From contig CAXIWF010000149.1 in assembly GCA_964036045.1 (NCBI GenBank), forward strand, positions 1-64,000: 64,000 bases of DNA. Direction: 5' to 3'. Position 1 is the stretch's first letter; every line of letters starts with the position of its first letter. Position numbers and translations under genes: made by a program. The notes below the pieces were generated by a model. It made no database searches and was not told the DNA's origin. It was given only the letters and a program-made list of their open reading frames with translations. Below are positions 12,042 through 24,359 of this stretch, piece by piece. This DNA comes from Eutreptiella sp. 'Long Island Sound 2002' (taxonomy: Eukaryota > Euglenozoa > Euglenophyceae > Eutreptiales > Eutreptiaceae).

Positions 12042-13616
12042 GTGAATTTTCCGAGAATTTTCCGAGAATTTTCCGAGAATTTTCCGAGAATTTTCCGAGA
12101 ATCATCCGAGAATTTCCGAGAATTTTCTGAGAATTTTCCGAGAATTTTCCGAGAATTTTCCGAGAATTTTCCGAGAATTTTCCGAGAATTTTCCGAGAAT
12201 TTTCCGAGAATTTTCCGAGAATTTTCCGAGAATTTTCCGAGAATTTTCCGAGAATTTTCCGGAAATTTTCCGAGAATTTTCTGAGAATTTTCCGAGAATT
12301 TTCCGAGAATTTTCCGAGAATTTTCCGAGAATTTTCCGAGAATTTTCCGAGAATTTTCCGAGAATTTTCCGAGAATTTTCTGAGAATTTTCCGAGAATTT
12401 TCCGAGAATTTTCTGAGAATTTTCCGAGAATTATCCGAGAATTTCCGAGAATTTTCTGAGAATTTTCCGAGAATTTTCCGAGAATTTTCGGAGAATTTTC
12501 CGAGAATATTCCGAGAATTTTCCGAGAATTTTCCGAGAATTTTCCGAGAATTTTCGGAGAATTTTCCGAGAATTTTCCGAGAATTTTCTGAGAATTTTCC
12601 GAGAATTTTCCGAGAATTTTCTGAGAATTTTCCGAGAATTATCCGAGAATTTCCGAGAATTTTCTGAGTATTTTCCGAGAATTATCCGAGAATTTTCCGA
12701 GAATTTTCCGAGAATTTTCCGAGAATTTTCCGAGAATTTTCCGAGAATGTTCCGAGAATTTTCCGAGAATTTTCCGAGAATTTTCCGAGAATTTTCCGAG
12801 AATTTTCCGAGAATTTTCCGAGAATTTTCTGAGAATTTTCCGAGAATTTTCCGAGAATTTTCCGAGAATTTTCCGAGAATTTTCTGAGAATTTTCCGAGA
12901 ATTTTCCGAGAATTTTCCGAGAATTTTCCGAGAATTTTTCGAGAATTTTCCGAGAATTTTCCGAGAATTTTCCGTCAATTTTCCGAGAATTTTCCGAGAA
13001 TTTTCCGAGAATTTTCCGAGAATTTTCCGAGAATTTTCCGAGAATTTTCCGAGAATTTTCGGAGAATTTTCCGAGAATTTTCCGAGAATTTTCCGAGGAG
13101 AATTTTCCGAGAATTTTCCGAGAATTTTCCGTCAATTTTCCGAGAATTTTCCGAGAATTTTCCGAGAATTTTCCGAGAATTTTCTGAGAATTTTCTGAGA
13201 ATTTTCCGAGAATTTTCCAAGAATTTTCTGAGAATTTTCCGAGAATTTTCCGAGAATTTTCCGAGAATTTTATGAGAATATTCCAAGAATTTTCCGAGAT
13301 TTTTCCGAGAATTTTCCGAGAATTTTCCGAGAATTTTCCGAGAATTTTCCGAGAATTTTCCGAGAATTTTCCGAGAACTTTCCGAGAATTTTCTGAGAAT
13401 TTTCTGAGAATTTTCCGAGAATTTTCTGAGAATTTTCCGAGAATTTTCCGAGAATTTTCCGAGAATTTTCCGAGAATTTTCCGAGATTTTTCCGAGAATT
13501 TTCCGGAAATTTTCCGAGAATTTTCTGAGAATTTTCCGAGAATTTTCCGAGAATTTTCCGAGAATTTTCCGAGAATTTTCCGAGAATTTTCCGAGAATTT
13601 TCCGAGAATTTTCTGA
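12042..13616 (+). repeat. Higher-order repeat of about 2.3 kb, copy 2
   Basis: This is the second copy of the unit at 9716-11309. It has the same GTGAATT, CATCC, double TTATCC (12431 and 12639), TGAGTATT and TATGAGAATATTCC (13272) sequence of markers. It differs by a CCGAGGAGAATT unit at 13093-13104, a 3-bp insertion absent from the first copy. A shorter relative lies at 20997-22557. Confidence 0.83.
12431..12638 (+). repeat. 208-bp cassette between TTATCC markers
   Basis: TTATCC markers at 12431 and 12639 are exactly 208 bp apart, and the second is followed by TGAGTATTTTCC near 12668. This is the counterpart of 10105-10312 in the second 2.3-kb repeat. Confidence 0.85.
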
Positions 13617-13663
13617 GAATTTTCCGAGAATTTTCCGAGAATTTTCTGAGAATTTTCCGAGAA

Positions 13664-13926
13664 TTATCCGAGAATTTCCGAGAATTTTCTGAGAATTTTC
13701 CGAGAATTTTACGAGAATTTTCCGAGAATTTTCCGAGAATTTTCCGAGAATTTTCCGAGAATTTTCTGAGAATTTTCCGAGAATTTTCCGAGAATTTTCC
13801 GAGAATTTTCCGAGAATTTTCCGAGAATTTTCCGAGATTTTTCCGAGAATTTTCCGAGAATTTTCCGAGAATTTTCTGAGAATTTTCCGAGAATTTTCCG
13901 AGAATTTTCTGAGAATTTTCCGAGAA
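13664..13926 (+). repeat. 263-bp cassette between TTATCC markers
   Basis: TTATCC markers at 13664 and 13927 are 263 bp apart with the TTTTACGAGAA unit after each. It is the equivalent of 11357-11619 in the next 2.3-kb repeat. Confidence 0.85.
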
Positions 13927-14530
13927 TTATCCGAGAATTTCCGAGAATTTTCTGAGAATTTTCCGAGAATTTTACGAGAATTTTCAGAGAATTTTCTGAG
14001 AATTTTCCGAGAATTTTCCGAGAATTTTCTGAGAATTTTCCGAGAATTTTCCGAGAATTTTCCGAGAATTTTCCGAGAATTTTCCGAGAATTTTCCGAGA
14101 ATTTTCCGAGAATTTTCCGAGAATTTTCCGAGAATTTTCTGAGAATTTTCCGAGAATTTTCCGAGAATTTTCCGAGATTTTTCCGAGAATTTTCCGAGAA
14201 TTTTCCGAGAATTTTCCGAGATTTTTCCGAGAATTTTCGGAGAATTTTCCGAGAATTTTCCGAGAATTTTCCGAGAACTTTCCGAGAATTTTCCGTCAAT
14301 TTTCCGAGAATTTTCCGAGAATTTTCCAAGAATTTTCCGAGAATTTTCCGAGAATTTTCCGAGAATTTTCCGAGAATTTTCCGAGAATTTTCCGTGAATT
14401 TTCCGAGAATTTTCCGAGAATTTTCCGAGAATTTTCCGAGAATTTTCCGAGAATTTTCTGAGAATTTTCCGTTAATTTTCCGAGAATTTTCCGAGAATTT
14501 TCCGAGAATTTTCCGAGAATTTTCTGAGAA

Positions 14531-14556
14531 TTTTCTGAGTAATTTCTGAATTTTCC
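14531..14556 (+). other. Local scar: irregular units in the array
   Basis: The stretch TGAGTAATTTCTGAATTTTC (from 14535) does not parse into clean 11-bp units; about two bases are missing over two monomers. It could be an old slippage or end-joining scar. Nothing else like it was seen nearby. Confidence 0.55.
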
Positions 14557-15178
14557 GAGAATTTTCCAAGAATTTTCCGAGAATTTTCCGAGAATTTTCC
14601 GAGAATTTTCCGAGAATTTTCCGAGAATTTTCCGAGATTTTTCCGAGAATTTTCCGAGAATTTTCCGAGAATTTTCTGAGAATTTTCCGAGAATTTTCCG
14701 AGAATTTTCCGAGAATTTTCCGAGAATTTGCCGAGAATTTTCCGAGAATTTTCCGAGAATTTTCCGAGAATTTTCCGAGAATTTTCCGAGAATTTTCCGA
14801 GAATTTTCCGAGAATTTTCCGAGAATTTTCTGAGAATTTTCCGAGAATTTTCCGAGAATTTTCCGACAATTTTCCGAGAATTTTCCGAGAATTTTCCGAG
14901 AATTTTCCGAGAATTTTCCGAGAATTTTCTGAGAATTTTCCGAGAATTTTCCGAGAATTTTCCGAGATTTTTCCGAGAATTTTCCGAGAATTTTCCGAGA
15001 ATTTTCTGAGAATTTTCTGAGAATTTTCTGAGAATTTTCCGAGAATTTTCCAAGAATTTTCCGAGAATTTTCCGAGAATTTTCCGAGAATTTTCTGAGAA
15101 TTTTCTGAGAATTTTCCGAGAATTTTCCAAGAATTTTCCGAGAATTTTCCGAGAATTTTCCGAGAATTTTCCGAGAAT

Positions 15179-16133
15179 TTTCCGAGAATTTTCCGAGATT
15201 TTTCCGTCAATTTTCCGAGAATTTTCCGAGAATTTTCCGAGAATTTTCCGAGAATTTTCCGAGAATTTTCCGAGAATTTTCCGAGAATTTGCCGAGAATT
15301 TTCCGAGAATTTTCGGAGAATTTTCCGAGAATTTTCCGAGAATTTTCCGAGAATTTTCCGAGAATTTTCCGAGAATTTTCCGAGAATTTTCCGAGAATTT
15401 TCCGAGAATTTTCCCAGAATTTTCCGAGAATTTTCCGAGAATTTTCCGAGAATTTTCCGAGAATTTTCCGGGAATTTTCCGAGAATTTTCCGAGAATTTT
15501 CCGAGAATTTTCCGAGAATTTTCCGAGAATTTTCCGAGAATTTTCCGAGAATTTTCCGAGAATTTTCCGAGAATTTTCCGAGAATTTTCCGAGAATTTTC
15601 CGAGAATTTTCCGAGAATTTTCGGAGAATTTTCCGAGAATTTTCCGAGAATTTTCTGAGAATTTTCCGAGAATTTTCCGAGAATTTTCTGAGAATTTTCC
15701 GAGAATTATCCGAGAATTTCCGAGAATTTTCTGAGAATTTTCCGAGAATTTTCCGAGAATTTTCCGAGAATTTTCCGAGAATTTTCCGAGAATTATCCGA
15801 GAATTTTCCGAGAATTTTCCGAGAATTTTCCGAGAATTTTCCGAGAATTTTCCGAGAATTTTCTGAGAATTTTCCGAGAATTTTCCGGAAATTTTCCGAG
15901 AATTTTCTGAGAATTTTCCGAGAATTTTCCGAGAATTTTCCGAGAATTTTCCGAGAATTTTCCGAGAATTTTCCGAGAATTTTCCGAGAATTTTCCGAAA
16001 ATTTTCCGAGAATTTTCCGAGAATTTTCCGAGAATTTTCCGAGAATTTTCCGAGAATTTTCCGAGAATTTTCCGAGAATTTTCCGAGAATTTTCCGAGAA
16101 TTTTCCGAGAATTTTCCGAGAATTTTCAGTCAA
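15179..16133 (+). repeat. 955-bp tandem duplication, copy 1
   Basis: The TTTGCCGAG, CGGAGAA, CCCAGAA, CCGGGAA, TTATCC (15706) and CCGGAAA variants and a terminal GTCAA (16129) repeat in the next segment. TTATCC and GTCAA are each offset by exactly 955 bp. The terminal unit here is TTTTCAGTCAA, a private variant. Confidence 0.83.
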
Positions 16134-17088
16134 TTTTCCGAGAATTTTCCGAGAATTTTCCGAGAATTTTCCGAGAATTTTCCGAGAATTTTCCGAGAAT
16201 TTTCCGAGAATTTTCCGAGAATTTTCCGAGAATTTGCCGAGAATTTTCCGAGAATTTTCGGAGAATTTCCGAGAATTTTCCGAGAATTTTCCGAGAATTT
16301 TCCGAGAATTTTCCGAGAATTTTCCGAGAATTTTCCGAGAATTTTCCGAGAATTTTCCGAGAATTTTCCCAGAATTTTCCGAGAATTTTCCGAGAATTTT
16401 CCGAGAATTTTCCGAGAATTTTCCGGGAATTTTCCGAGAATTTTCCGAGAATTTTCCGAGAATTTTCCGAGAATTTTCCGAGAATTTTCCGAGAATTTTC
16501 CGAGAATTTTCCGAGAATTTTCCGAGAATTTTCCGAGAATTTTCCGAGAATTTTCCGAGAATTTTCCGAGAATTTTCGGAGAATTTTCCGAGAATTTTCC
16601 GAGAATTTTCTGAGAATTTTCCGAGAATTTTCCGAGAATTTTCTGAGAATTTTCCGAGAATTATCCGAGAATTTCCGAGAATTTTCTGAGAATTTTCCGA
16701 GAATTTTCCGAGAATTTTCCGAGAATTTTCCGAGAATTTTCCGAGAATTTTCCGAGAATTTTCCGAGAATTTTCCGAGAATTTTCCGAGAATTTTCCGAG
16801 AATTTTCCGAGAATTTTCTGAGAATTTTCCGAGAATTTTCCGGAAATTTTCCGAGAATTTTCTGAGAATTTTCCGAGAATTTTCCGAGAATTTTCCGAGA
16901 ATTTTCCGAGAATTTTCCGAGAATTTTCCGAGAATTTTCCGAGAATTTTCAGAAAATTTTCCGAGAATTTTCCGAGAATTTTCCGAGAATTTTCCGAGAA
17001 TTTTCCGAGAATTTTCCGAGAATTTTCCGAGAATTTTCCGAGAATTTTCCGAGAATTTTCCGAGAATTTTCCGAGAATTTTCCGTCAA
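16134..17088 (+). repeat. 955-bp tandem duplication, copy 2
   Basis: It follows copy 1 immediately and has the same variant order, with TTATCC at 16661 and GTCAA at 17084. Near 16266 there is an extra 10-bp unit, so the left part is offset by 945 bp and the right part by 955 bp. This makes the indel position visible. Confidence 0.83.
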
Positions 17089-17767
17089 TTTTCCGAGAAT
17101 TTTCCGAGAATTTTCCGAGAATTTTCCGAGAATTTTCTGAGAATTTTCTGAGAATTTTCCGAGAATTTTCCAAGAATTTTCCGAGAATTTTCCGAGAATT
17201 TTCCGAGAATTTTCCGAGAATTTTATGAGAATATTCCGAGATTTTTCCGAGAATTTTCCGAGAATTTTCCGAGAATTTTCCGAGAATTTTCCGAGAATTT
17301 TCCGAGAATTTTCCGAGAACTTTCCGAGAATTTTCCGAGAATTTTCCGAGAATTTTCCGGGAATTTTCCGAGAATTTTCCGAGAATTTTCCGAGAATTTT
17401 CCGAGAATTTTCCGAGAATTTTCCGAGAATTTTCCGTCAATTTTCCGAGAATTTTCCGAGAATTTTCCGAGGATTTTCCGAGAATTTTCTGAGAATTTTC
17501 CGAGAATTTTCCGAGAATTTTCCGAGAATTTTCCGAGAATTTTCCGAGAATTTTCCGAGAATTTTCCGGAAATTTTCCGAGAATTTTCTGAGAATTTTCC
17601 GAGAATTTTCCGAGAATTTTCCGAGAATTTTCCGAGAATTTTCCGAGAATTTTCCGAGAATTTTCCGAGAATTTTCCCAGAATTTTCCGAGAATTTTCCG
17701 AGAATTTTCCGAGAATCTTCCGAGAATTTTCCGGGAATTTTCCGAGAATTTTCCGAGAATTTTCTGA
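16236..17767 (+). repeat. Higher-order module M, copy 2
   Basis: The module M markers occur in order: TTTGCCGAG at 16236, TTATCC at 16661, GTCAA at 17084 and TATGAGAATATTCC at 17225. The first interval is 425 bp because of one extra 10-bp unit near 16266. The TATGAG-led stretch 17225-17767 has the same order of variants as 7714-8256 and 18819-19361, including the CCGGAAA and CCCAGAA units. Confidence 0.85.
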
Positions 17768-18818
17768 GAATTTTCCGAGAATTTTCCGAGAATTTTCTGA
17801 CAATTTTCCGAGAATTATCCGAGAATTTCCGAGAATTTTCTGAGAATTTTCCGAGAATTTTCCGAGAATTTTCCGAGAATTTTCCGAGAATTTTCCGAGA
17901 ATTTTCCGAGAATTTTCTGAGAATTTTCCGAGAATTTTCCGAGAATTTTCCGAGAATTTTCCGAGAATTTTCCGAGAATTTTCCGAGAATTTTCCGCGAA
18001 TTTTCCGAGAATTTTCCGAGAATTTTCCGAGAATTTTCTGAGAATTTTCCGAGAATTTTCCGAGAATTTTCCGAGATTTTTCCGAGAATTTTCCGAGAAT
18101 TTTCCGAGAATTTTCGGAGAATTTTCCGAGATTTTTCCGAGAATTTTCCGAGAATTTTCCGAGAATTTTCCGAGAATTTTCCGAGAATTTTCCGTCATTT
18201 TTCCGAGAATTTTCCGAGAATTTTCCGAGAATTTTCGGAGAATTTTCCGAGAATTTTCCGAGAATTTTCCGAGAATTTTCCGAGAATTTTCCGAAAAATT
18301 TCCGAGAATTTTCCGAGAATTTTCCGAGAATTTTCTGAGAATTTTCCGAGAATTTTCCGAGAATTTTCCGAGAATTTTCCGAGAATTTTCCGAGAATTTT
18401 CCGAGAATTTTCCGAGAATTTTCCGTCAATTTTCCGAGAATTTTCCGAGAAATTTCCGAGAATTTTCCGAGAATTTTCCGAGATTTTTCCGAGAATTTTC
18501 TGAGAATTTTCCGAGAATTTTCCGAGAATTTTCCGAGAATTTTCCGAGAATCTTCCGAGAATTTTCCGAAAATTTTCCGAGAATTTTCCGAGAATTTTCC
18601 GAGAATTTTCCGAGAATTTTCCGAGAATTTTCCGAGAATTTTCCGAGAATTTTCCGAGAATTTTCCGAGAATTTTCCGTCAATTTTCCGAGAATTTTCCG
18701 AGAATTTTCCGAGAATTTTCCGAGAATTTTCTGAGAATTTTCTGAGAATTTTCCGAGAATTTTCCAAGAATTTTCCGAGAATTTTCCGAGAATTTTCCGA
18801 GAATTTTCCGAGAATTTT
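17225..18818 (+). repeat. TATGAG-led repeat of about 1.59 kb, copy 1
   Basis: The TATGAGAATATTCC marker at 17225 is followed by the same series of variants as at 18819, 1,594 bp away: GAACTTT, CCGGGAA, GTCAA, GAGGATT, CCGGAAA, CCCAGAA and TTATCC. A GTCATTTTT unit lies near 18194 here and near 19810 in the second copy. The 22-bp difference in that interval equals two monomers. A related copy starts at 7714. Confidence 0.8.
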
Positions 18819-20412
18819 ATGAGAATATTCCGAGATTTTGCCGAGAATTTTCCGAGAATTTTCCGAGAATTTTCCGAGAATTTTCCGAGAATTTTCCGAG
18901 AATTTTCCGAGAACTTTCCGAGAATTTTCCGAGAATTTTCCGAGAATTTTCCGGGAATTTTCCGAGAATTTTCCGAGAATTTTCCGAGAATTTTCCGAGA
19001 ATTTTCCGAGAATTTTCCGAGAATTTTCCGTCAATTTTCCGAGAATTTTCCGAGAATTTTCCGAGGATTTTCCGAGAATTTTCTGAGAATTTTCCGAGAA
19101 TTTTCCGAGAATTTTCCGAGAATTTTCCGAGAATTTTCCGAGAATTTTCCGAGAATTTTCCGGAAATTTTCCGAGAATTTTCTGAGAATTTTCCGAGAAT
19201 TTTCCGAGAATTTTCCGAGAATTTTCCGAGAATTTTCCGAGAATTTTCCGAGAATTTTCCGAGAATTTTCCCAGAATTTTCCGAGAATTTTCCGAGCATT
19301 TTCCGAGAATTTTCCGAGAATTTTCCGGGAATTTTCCGAGAATTTTCCGAGAATTTTCTGAGAATTTTCCGAGAATTTTCCGAGAATTTTCTGACAATTT
19401 TCCGAGAATTATCCGAGAATTTCCGAGAATTTTCTGAGAATTTTCCGAGAATTTTCCGAGAATTTTCCGAGAATTTTCCGAGAATTTTCCGAGAATTTTC
19501 CGAGAATTTTCTGAGAATTTTCCGAGAATTTTCCGAGAATTTTCCGAGAATTTTCCGAGAATTTTCCGAGAATTTTCCGAGAATTTTCCGCGAATTTTCC
19601 GAGAATTTTCCGAGAATTTTCCGAGAATTTTCTGAGAATTTTCCGAGAATTTTCCGAGAATTTTCCGAGATTTTTCCGAGAATTTTCCGAGAATTTTCCG
19701 AGAATTTTCGGAGAATTTTCCGAGATTTTTCCGAGAATTTTCCGAGAATTTTCCGAGAATTTTCCGAGAATTTTCCGAGAATTTTCCGAGAATTTTCCGA
19801 GAATTTTCCGTCATTTTTCCGAGAATTTTCCGAGAATTTTCCGAGAATTTTCCGAGAATTTTCCGAGAATTTTCCGAGAATTTTCCGAGAATTTTCCGAA
19901 AAATTTCCGAGAATTTTCCGAGAATTTTCCGAGAATTTTCCGAGAATTTTCCGAGAATTTTCCGAGAATTTTCCGAGAATTTTCCGAGAATTTTCCGAGA
20001 ATTTTCCGAGAATTTTCCGTCAATTTTCCGAGAATTTTCCGAGAATTTTCCGAGAATTTTCCGAGAATTTTCCGAGATTTTTCCGAGAATTTTCTGAGAA
20101 TTTTCCGAGAATTTTCCGAGAATTTTCCGAGAATTTTCCGAGAATCTTCCGAGAATTTTCCGAAAATTTTCCGAGAATTTTCCGAGAATTTGCTGAGATT
20201 TTTCCGAGAATTTTCCGAGAATTTTCCGAGAATTTTCCGAGAATTTTCCGAGAATTTTCCGAGAACTTTCCGAGAATTTTCCGAGAATTTTCCGAGAATT
20301 TTCCGAGAATTTTCCGAGAATTTTCCGGGAATTTTCCGAGAATTTTCCGAGAATTTTCCGAGAGTTTTCCCAGAATTTTCCGAGAATTTTCCGAGAATTT
20401 TCCGTCAATTTT
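18819..20412 (+). repeat. TATGAG-led repeat of about 1.59 kb, copy 2
   Basis: It is directly adjacent to copy 1 at 17225-18818 and carries the same ordered markers. It differs by substitutions (for example TTTTGCCGAG at 18839 and a GAGCATT unit near 19295) and by whole-monomer gains and losses. The right boundary is set from the offset only; the duplicated tract may be longer or shorter. Confidence 0.7.
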
Positions 20413-21239
20413 CCGAGAATTTTCCGAGAATTTTCCGAGATTTTTCCGAGAATTTTCCGAGAATTTTCCGAGAATTTTCCGAGAATTTTCCGAGAATTTT
20501 CCGGAAATTTTCCGAGAATTTTCCGAGAATTTTCCGAGAATTTTCCGAGAACTTTCCGAGAATTTTCCGAGAATTTTCCGAGAATTTTCCGAGAATTTTC
20601 CGAGAAGTTTCCGTCAATTTTCCGAGAATTTTCCGAGAATTTTCCGAGAATTTTCCGAGAATTTTCTGAGAATTTTCTGAGAATTTTCCGAGAGTTTTCC
20701 GAGAATTTTCCGAGAATTTTCCGAGAATTTTCCGAGAATTTTCCGAGAATTTTCCGAGAATTTTCCGAAAATTTTCCGAGAATTTTCCGAGAATTTTCCG
20801 AGAATTTTCTGAGAATTTTCCGAGAATTTTCCGAGAATATTCCGAGAATTTTCCGAGAATTTTCCGAGAATTTTCCGAGAATTTTCCGAGAATTTTCGGA
20901 GAATTTTCCGAGAATTTTCCGAGAATTTTCCGAGAGTTTTCCGTCAATTTTCCGAGAATTTTCCGAGAATTTTCCGAGAATTTTCCGAGAATTTTTGTGA
21001 ATTTTCCGAGAATTTTCCGAGAATTTTCCGAGAATTTTCCGAGAATTTTCCGAGAATTATCCGAGAATTTCCGAGAATTTTCTGAGAATTTTCCGAGAAT
21101 TTTCCGAGAATTTTCCGAGAATTTTCCGAGAATTTTCCGAGAATTTTCCGAGAATTTTCCGAGAATTTTCCGAGAATTTTCCGAGAATTTTCCGAGAATT
21201 TTCCGGAAATTTTCCGAGAATTTTCTGAGAATTTTCCGA
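20405..21239 (+). repeat. Segmental repeat S, copy 3
   Basis: It copies 9124-9958 at an offset of 11,281 bp, with the GTGAATT junction at 20997, also 592 bp from the left edge. It keeps TTATCC like copy 1 rather than the CATCC of copy 2. Confidence 0.8.
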
Positions 21240-21375
21240 GAATTTTCCGAGAATTTTCCGAGAATTTTCCGAGAATTTTCCGAGAATTTTTCCGAGAATT
21301 TTCCGAGAATTTTCCGAGAATTTTCTGAGAATTTTCCGAGAATTTTCCGAGAATTTTCTGAGAATTTTCCGAGAA

Positions 21376-21583
21376 TTATCCGAGAATTTCCGAGAATTTT
21401 CTGAGAATTTTCCGAGAATTTTCCGAGAATTTTCGGAGAATTTTCCGAGAATATTCCGAGAATTTTCCGAGAATTTTCCGAGAATTTTCCGAGAATTTTC
21501 GGAGAATTTTCCGAGAATTTTCCGAGAATTTTCTGAGAATTTTCCGAGAATTTTCCGAGAATTTTCTGAGAATTTTCCGAGAA
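21376..21583 (+). repeat. 208-bp cassette between TTATCC markers
   Basis: TTATCC markers at 21376 and 21584 are 208 bp apart, and the second is followed by TGAGTATTTTCC near 21611. It is the same cassette as at 10105 and 12431. Confidence 0.85.
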
Positions 21584-22604
21584 TTATCCGAGAATTTCCG
21601 AGAATTTTCTGAGTATTTTCCGAGAATTTTCCGAGAATTTTCCGAGAATTTTCCGAGAATTTTCCGAGAATTTTCCGAGAATTTTCCGAGAATTTTCCGA
21701 GAATTTTCCGAGAATTTTCCGAGAATTTTCCGAGAATTTTCTGAGAATTTTCCGGGAATTTTCCGAGAATTTTCCGAGAATTTTCCGAGAATTTTCTGAG
21801 ACTTTTCCGAGAATTTTCCGAGAATTTTCCGAGAATTTTCCGAGAATTTTCCGAGAATTTCCGAGAATTTTCCGAGAATTTTCCGTCAATTTTCCGAGAA
21901 TTTTCCGAGAATTTTCCGAGAATTTTCCGAGAATTTTCCGAGAATTTTCCGAGAATTTTCCGAGAATTTTCGGAGAATTTTCCGAGAATTTTCCGAGAAT
22001 TTTCCGAGAATTTTCCGAGAATTTTCCGAGAATTTTCCGAGAATTTTCCGAGAATTTTCCGTCAATTTTCCGAGAATTTTCCGAGAATTTTCCGAGAATT
22101 TTCCGAGAATTTTCTGAGAATTTTCTGAGAATTTTCCGAGAATTTTCCAAGAATTTTCCGAGAATTTTCCGAGAATTTTCCGAGAATTTTCCGAGAATTT
22201 TCCGAGAATTTTATGAGAATATTCCAAGAATTTTCCGAGATTTTTCCGAGAATTTTCCGAGAATTTTCCGAGAATTTTCCGAGAATTTTCCGAGAATTTT
22301 CCGAGAATTTTCCGAGAACTTTCCGAGAATTTTCTGAGAATTTTCTGAGAATTTTCCGAGAATTTTCTGAGAATTTTCCGAGAATTTTCCGAGAATTTTC
22401 CGAGAATTTTCCGAGAATTTTCCGAGAATTTTCCGAGAATTTTCCGGAAATTTTCCGAGAATTTTCTGAGAATTTTCCGAGAATTTTCCGAGAATTTTCC
22501 GAGAATTTTCCGAGAATTTTCCGAGAATTTTCCGAGAATTTTCCGAGAATTTTCTGAGAATTTTCCGAGAATTTTCCGAGAATTTTCTGAGAATTTTCCG
22601 AGAA

Positions 22605-22867
22605 TTATCCGAGAATTTCCGAGAATTTTCTGAGAATTTTCCGAGAATTTTACGAGAATTTTCCGAGAATTTTCCGAGAATTTTCCGAGAATTTTCCGAG
22701 AATTTTCTGAGAATTTTCCGAGAATTTTCCGAGAATTTTCCGAGAATTTTCCGAGAATTTTCCGAGAATTTTCCGAGAATTTTCCGAGAATTTTCCGAGA
22801 ATTTTCCGAGAATTTTCTGAGAATTTTCCGAGAATTTTCCGAGAATTTTCTGAGAATTTTCCGAGAA
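22605..22867 (+). repeat. 263-bp cassette between TTATCC markers
   Basis: TTATCC markers at 22605 and 22868 are 263 bp apart. The TTTTACGAGAA unit follows the first marker as in the tandem pair at 5163-5688. It abuts a 208-bp cassette, so both cassette types are linked here. Confidence 0.85.
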
Positions 22868-23075
22868 TTATCCGAGAATTTCCGAGAATTTTCTGAGAAT
22901 TTTCCGAGAATTTTCCGAGAATTTTCGGAGAATTTTCCGAGAATATTCCGAGAATTTTCCGAGAATTTTCCGAGAATTTTCCGAGAATTTTCGGAGAATT
23001 TTCCGAGAATTTTCCGAGAATTTTCTGAGAATTTTCCGAGAATTTTCCGAGAATTTTCTGAGAATTTTCCGAGAA
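22868..23075 (+). repeat. 208-bp cassette between TTATCC markers
   Basis: TTATCC markers at 22868 and 23076 are 208 bp apart, and the second is followed by TGAGTATTTTCC near 23103. It follows a 263-bp cassette directly. Confidence 0.85.
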
Positions 23076-24097
23076 TTATCCGAGAATTTCCGAGAATTTT
23101 CTGAGTATTTTCCGAGAATTTTCCGAGAATTTTCCGAGAATTTTCCGAGAATTTTCCGAGAATTTTCCGAGAATTTTCCGAGAATTTTCCGAGAATTTTC
23201 CGAGAATTTTCCGAGAATTTTCCGAGAATTTTCTGAGAATTTTCCGAGAATTTTCCGAGAATTTTCCGAGAATTTTCCGAGAATTTTCTGAGACTTTTCC
23301 GAGAATTTTCCGAGAATTTTCCGAGAATTTTCCGAGAATTTTCCGAGAATTTTCCGAGAATTTTCCGAGAATTTTCCGTCAATTTTCCGAGAATTTTCCG
23401 AGAATTTTCCGAGAATTTTCCGAGAATTTTCCGAGAATTTTCCGAGAATTTTCCGAGAATTTTCGGAGAATTTTCCGAGAATTTTCCGAGAATTTTCCGA
23501 GAATTTTCCGAGAATTTTCCGAGAATTTTCCGAGAATTTTCCGAGAATTTTCCGTCAATTTTCCGAGAATTTTCCGAGAATTTTCCGAGAATTTTCCGAG
23601 AATTTTCTGAGAATTTTCTGAGAATTTTCCGAGAATTTTCCAAGAATTTTCCGAGAATTTTCCGAGAATTTTCCGAGAATTTTCCGAGAATTTTCCGAGA
23701 ATTTTATGAGAATATTCCAAGAATTTTCCGAGATTTTTCCGAGAATTTTCCGAGAATTTTCCGAGAATTTTCCGAGAATTTTCCGAGAATTTCCGAGAAT
23801 TTTCCGAGAACTTTCCGAGAATTTTCTGAGAATTTTCTGAGAATTTTCCGAGAATTTTCTGAGAATTTTCCGAGAATTTTCCGAGAATTTTCCGAGAATT
23901 TTCCGAGAATTTTCCGAGAATTTTCCGAGAATTTTCCGGAAATTTTCCGAGAATTTTCTGAGAATTTTCCGAGAATTTTCCGAGAATTTTCCGAGAATTT
24001 TCCGAGAATTTTCCGAGAATTTTCCGAGAATTTTCCGAGAATTTTCTTGAGAATTTTCCGAGAATTTTCCGAGAATTTTCTGAGAATTTTCCGAGAA

Positions 24098-24359
24098 TTA
24101 TCCGAGAATTTCCGAGAATTTTCTGAGAATTTTCCGAGAATTTTACGAGAATTTTCCGAGAATTTTCCGAGAATTTTCCGAGAATTTTCCGAGAATTTTC
24201 TGAGAATTTTCCGAGAATTTTCCGAGAATTTTCCGAGAATTTTCCGAGAATTTTCCGAGAATTTCCGAGAATTTTCCGAGAATTTTCCGAGAATTTTCCG
24301 AGAATTTTCTGAGAATTTTCCGAGAATTTTCCGAGAATTTTCTGAGAATTTTCCGAGAA
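24098..24359 (+). repeat. 262-bp variant of the 263-bp cassette
   Basis: TTATCC markers at 24098 and 24360 are 262 bp apart. The one-base shortening is explained by a second 10-bp unit near 24261 (22 x 11 + 2 x 10). TTTTACGAGAA follows each marker as in the other cassettes. Confidence 0.82.
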
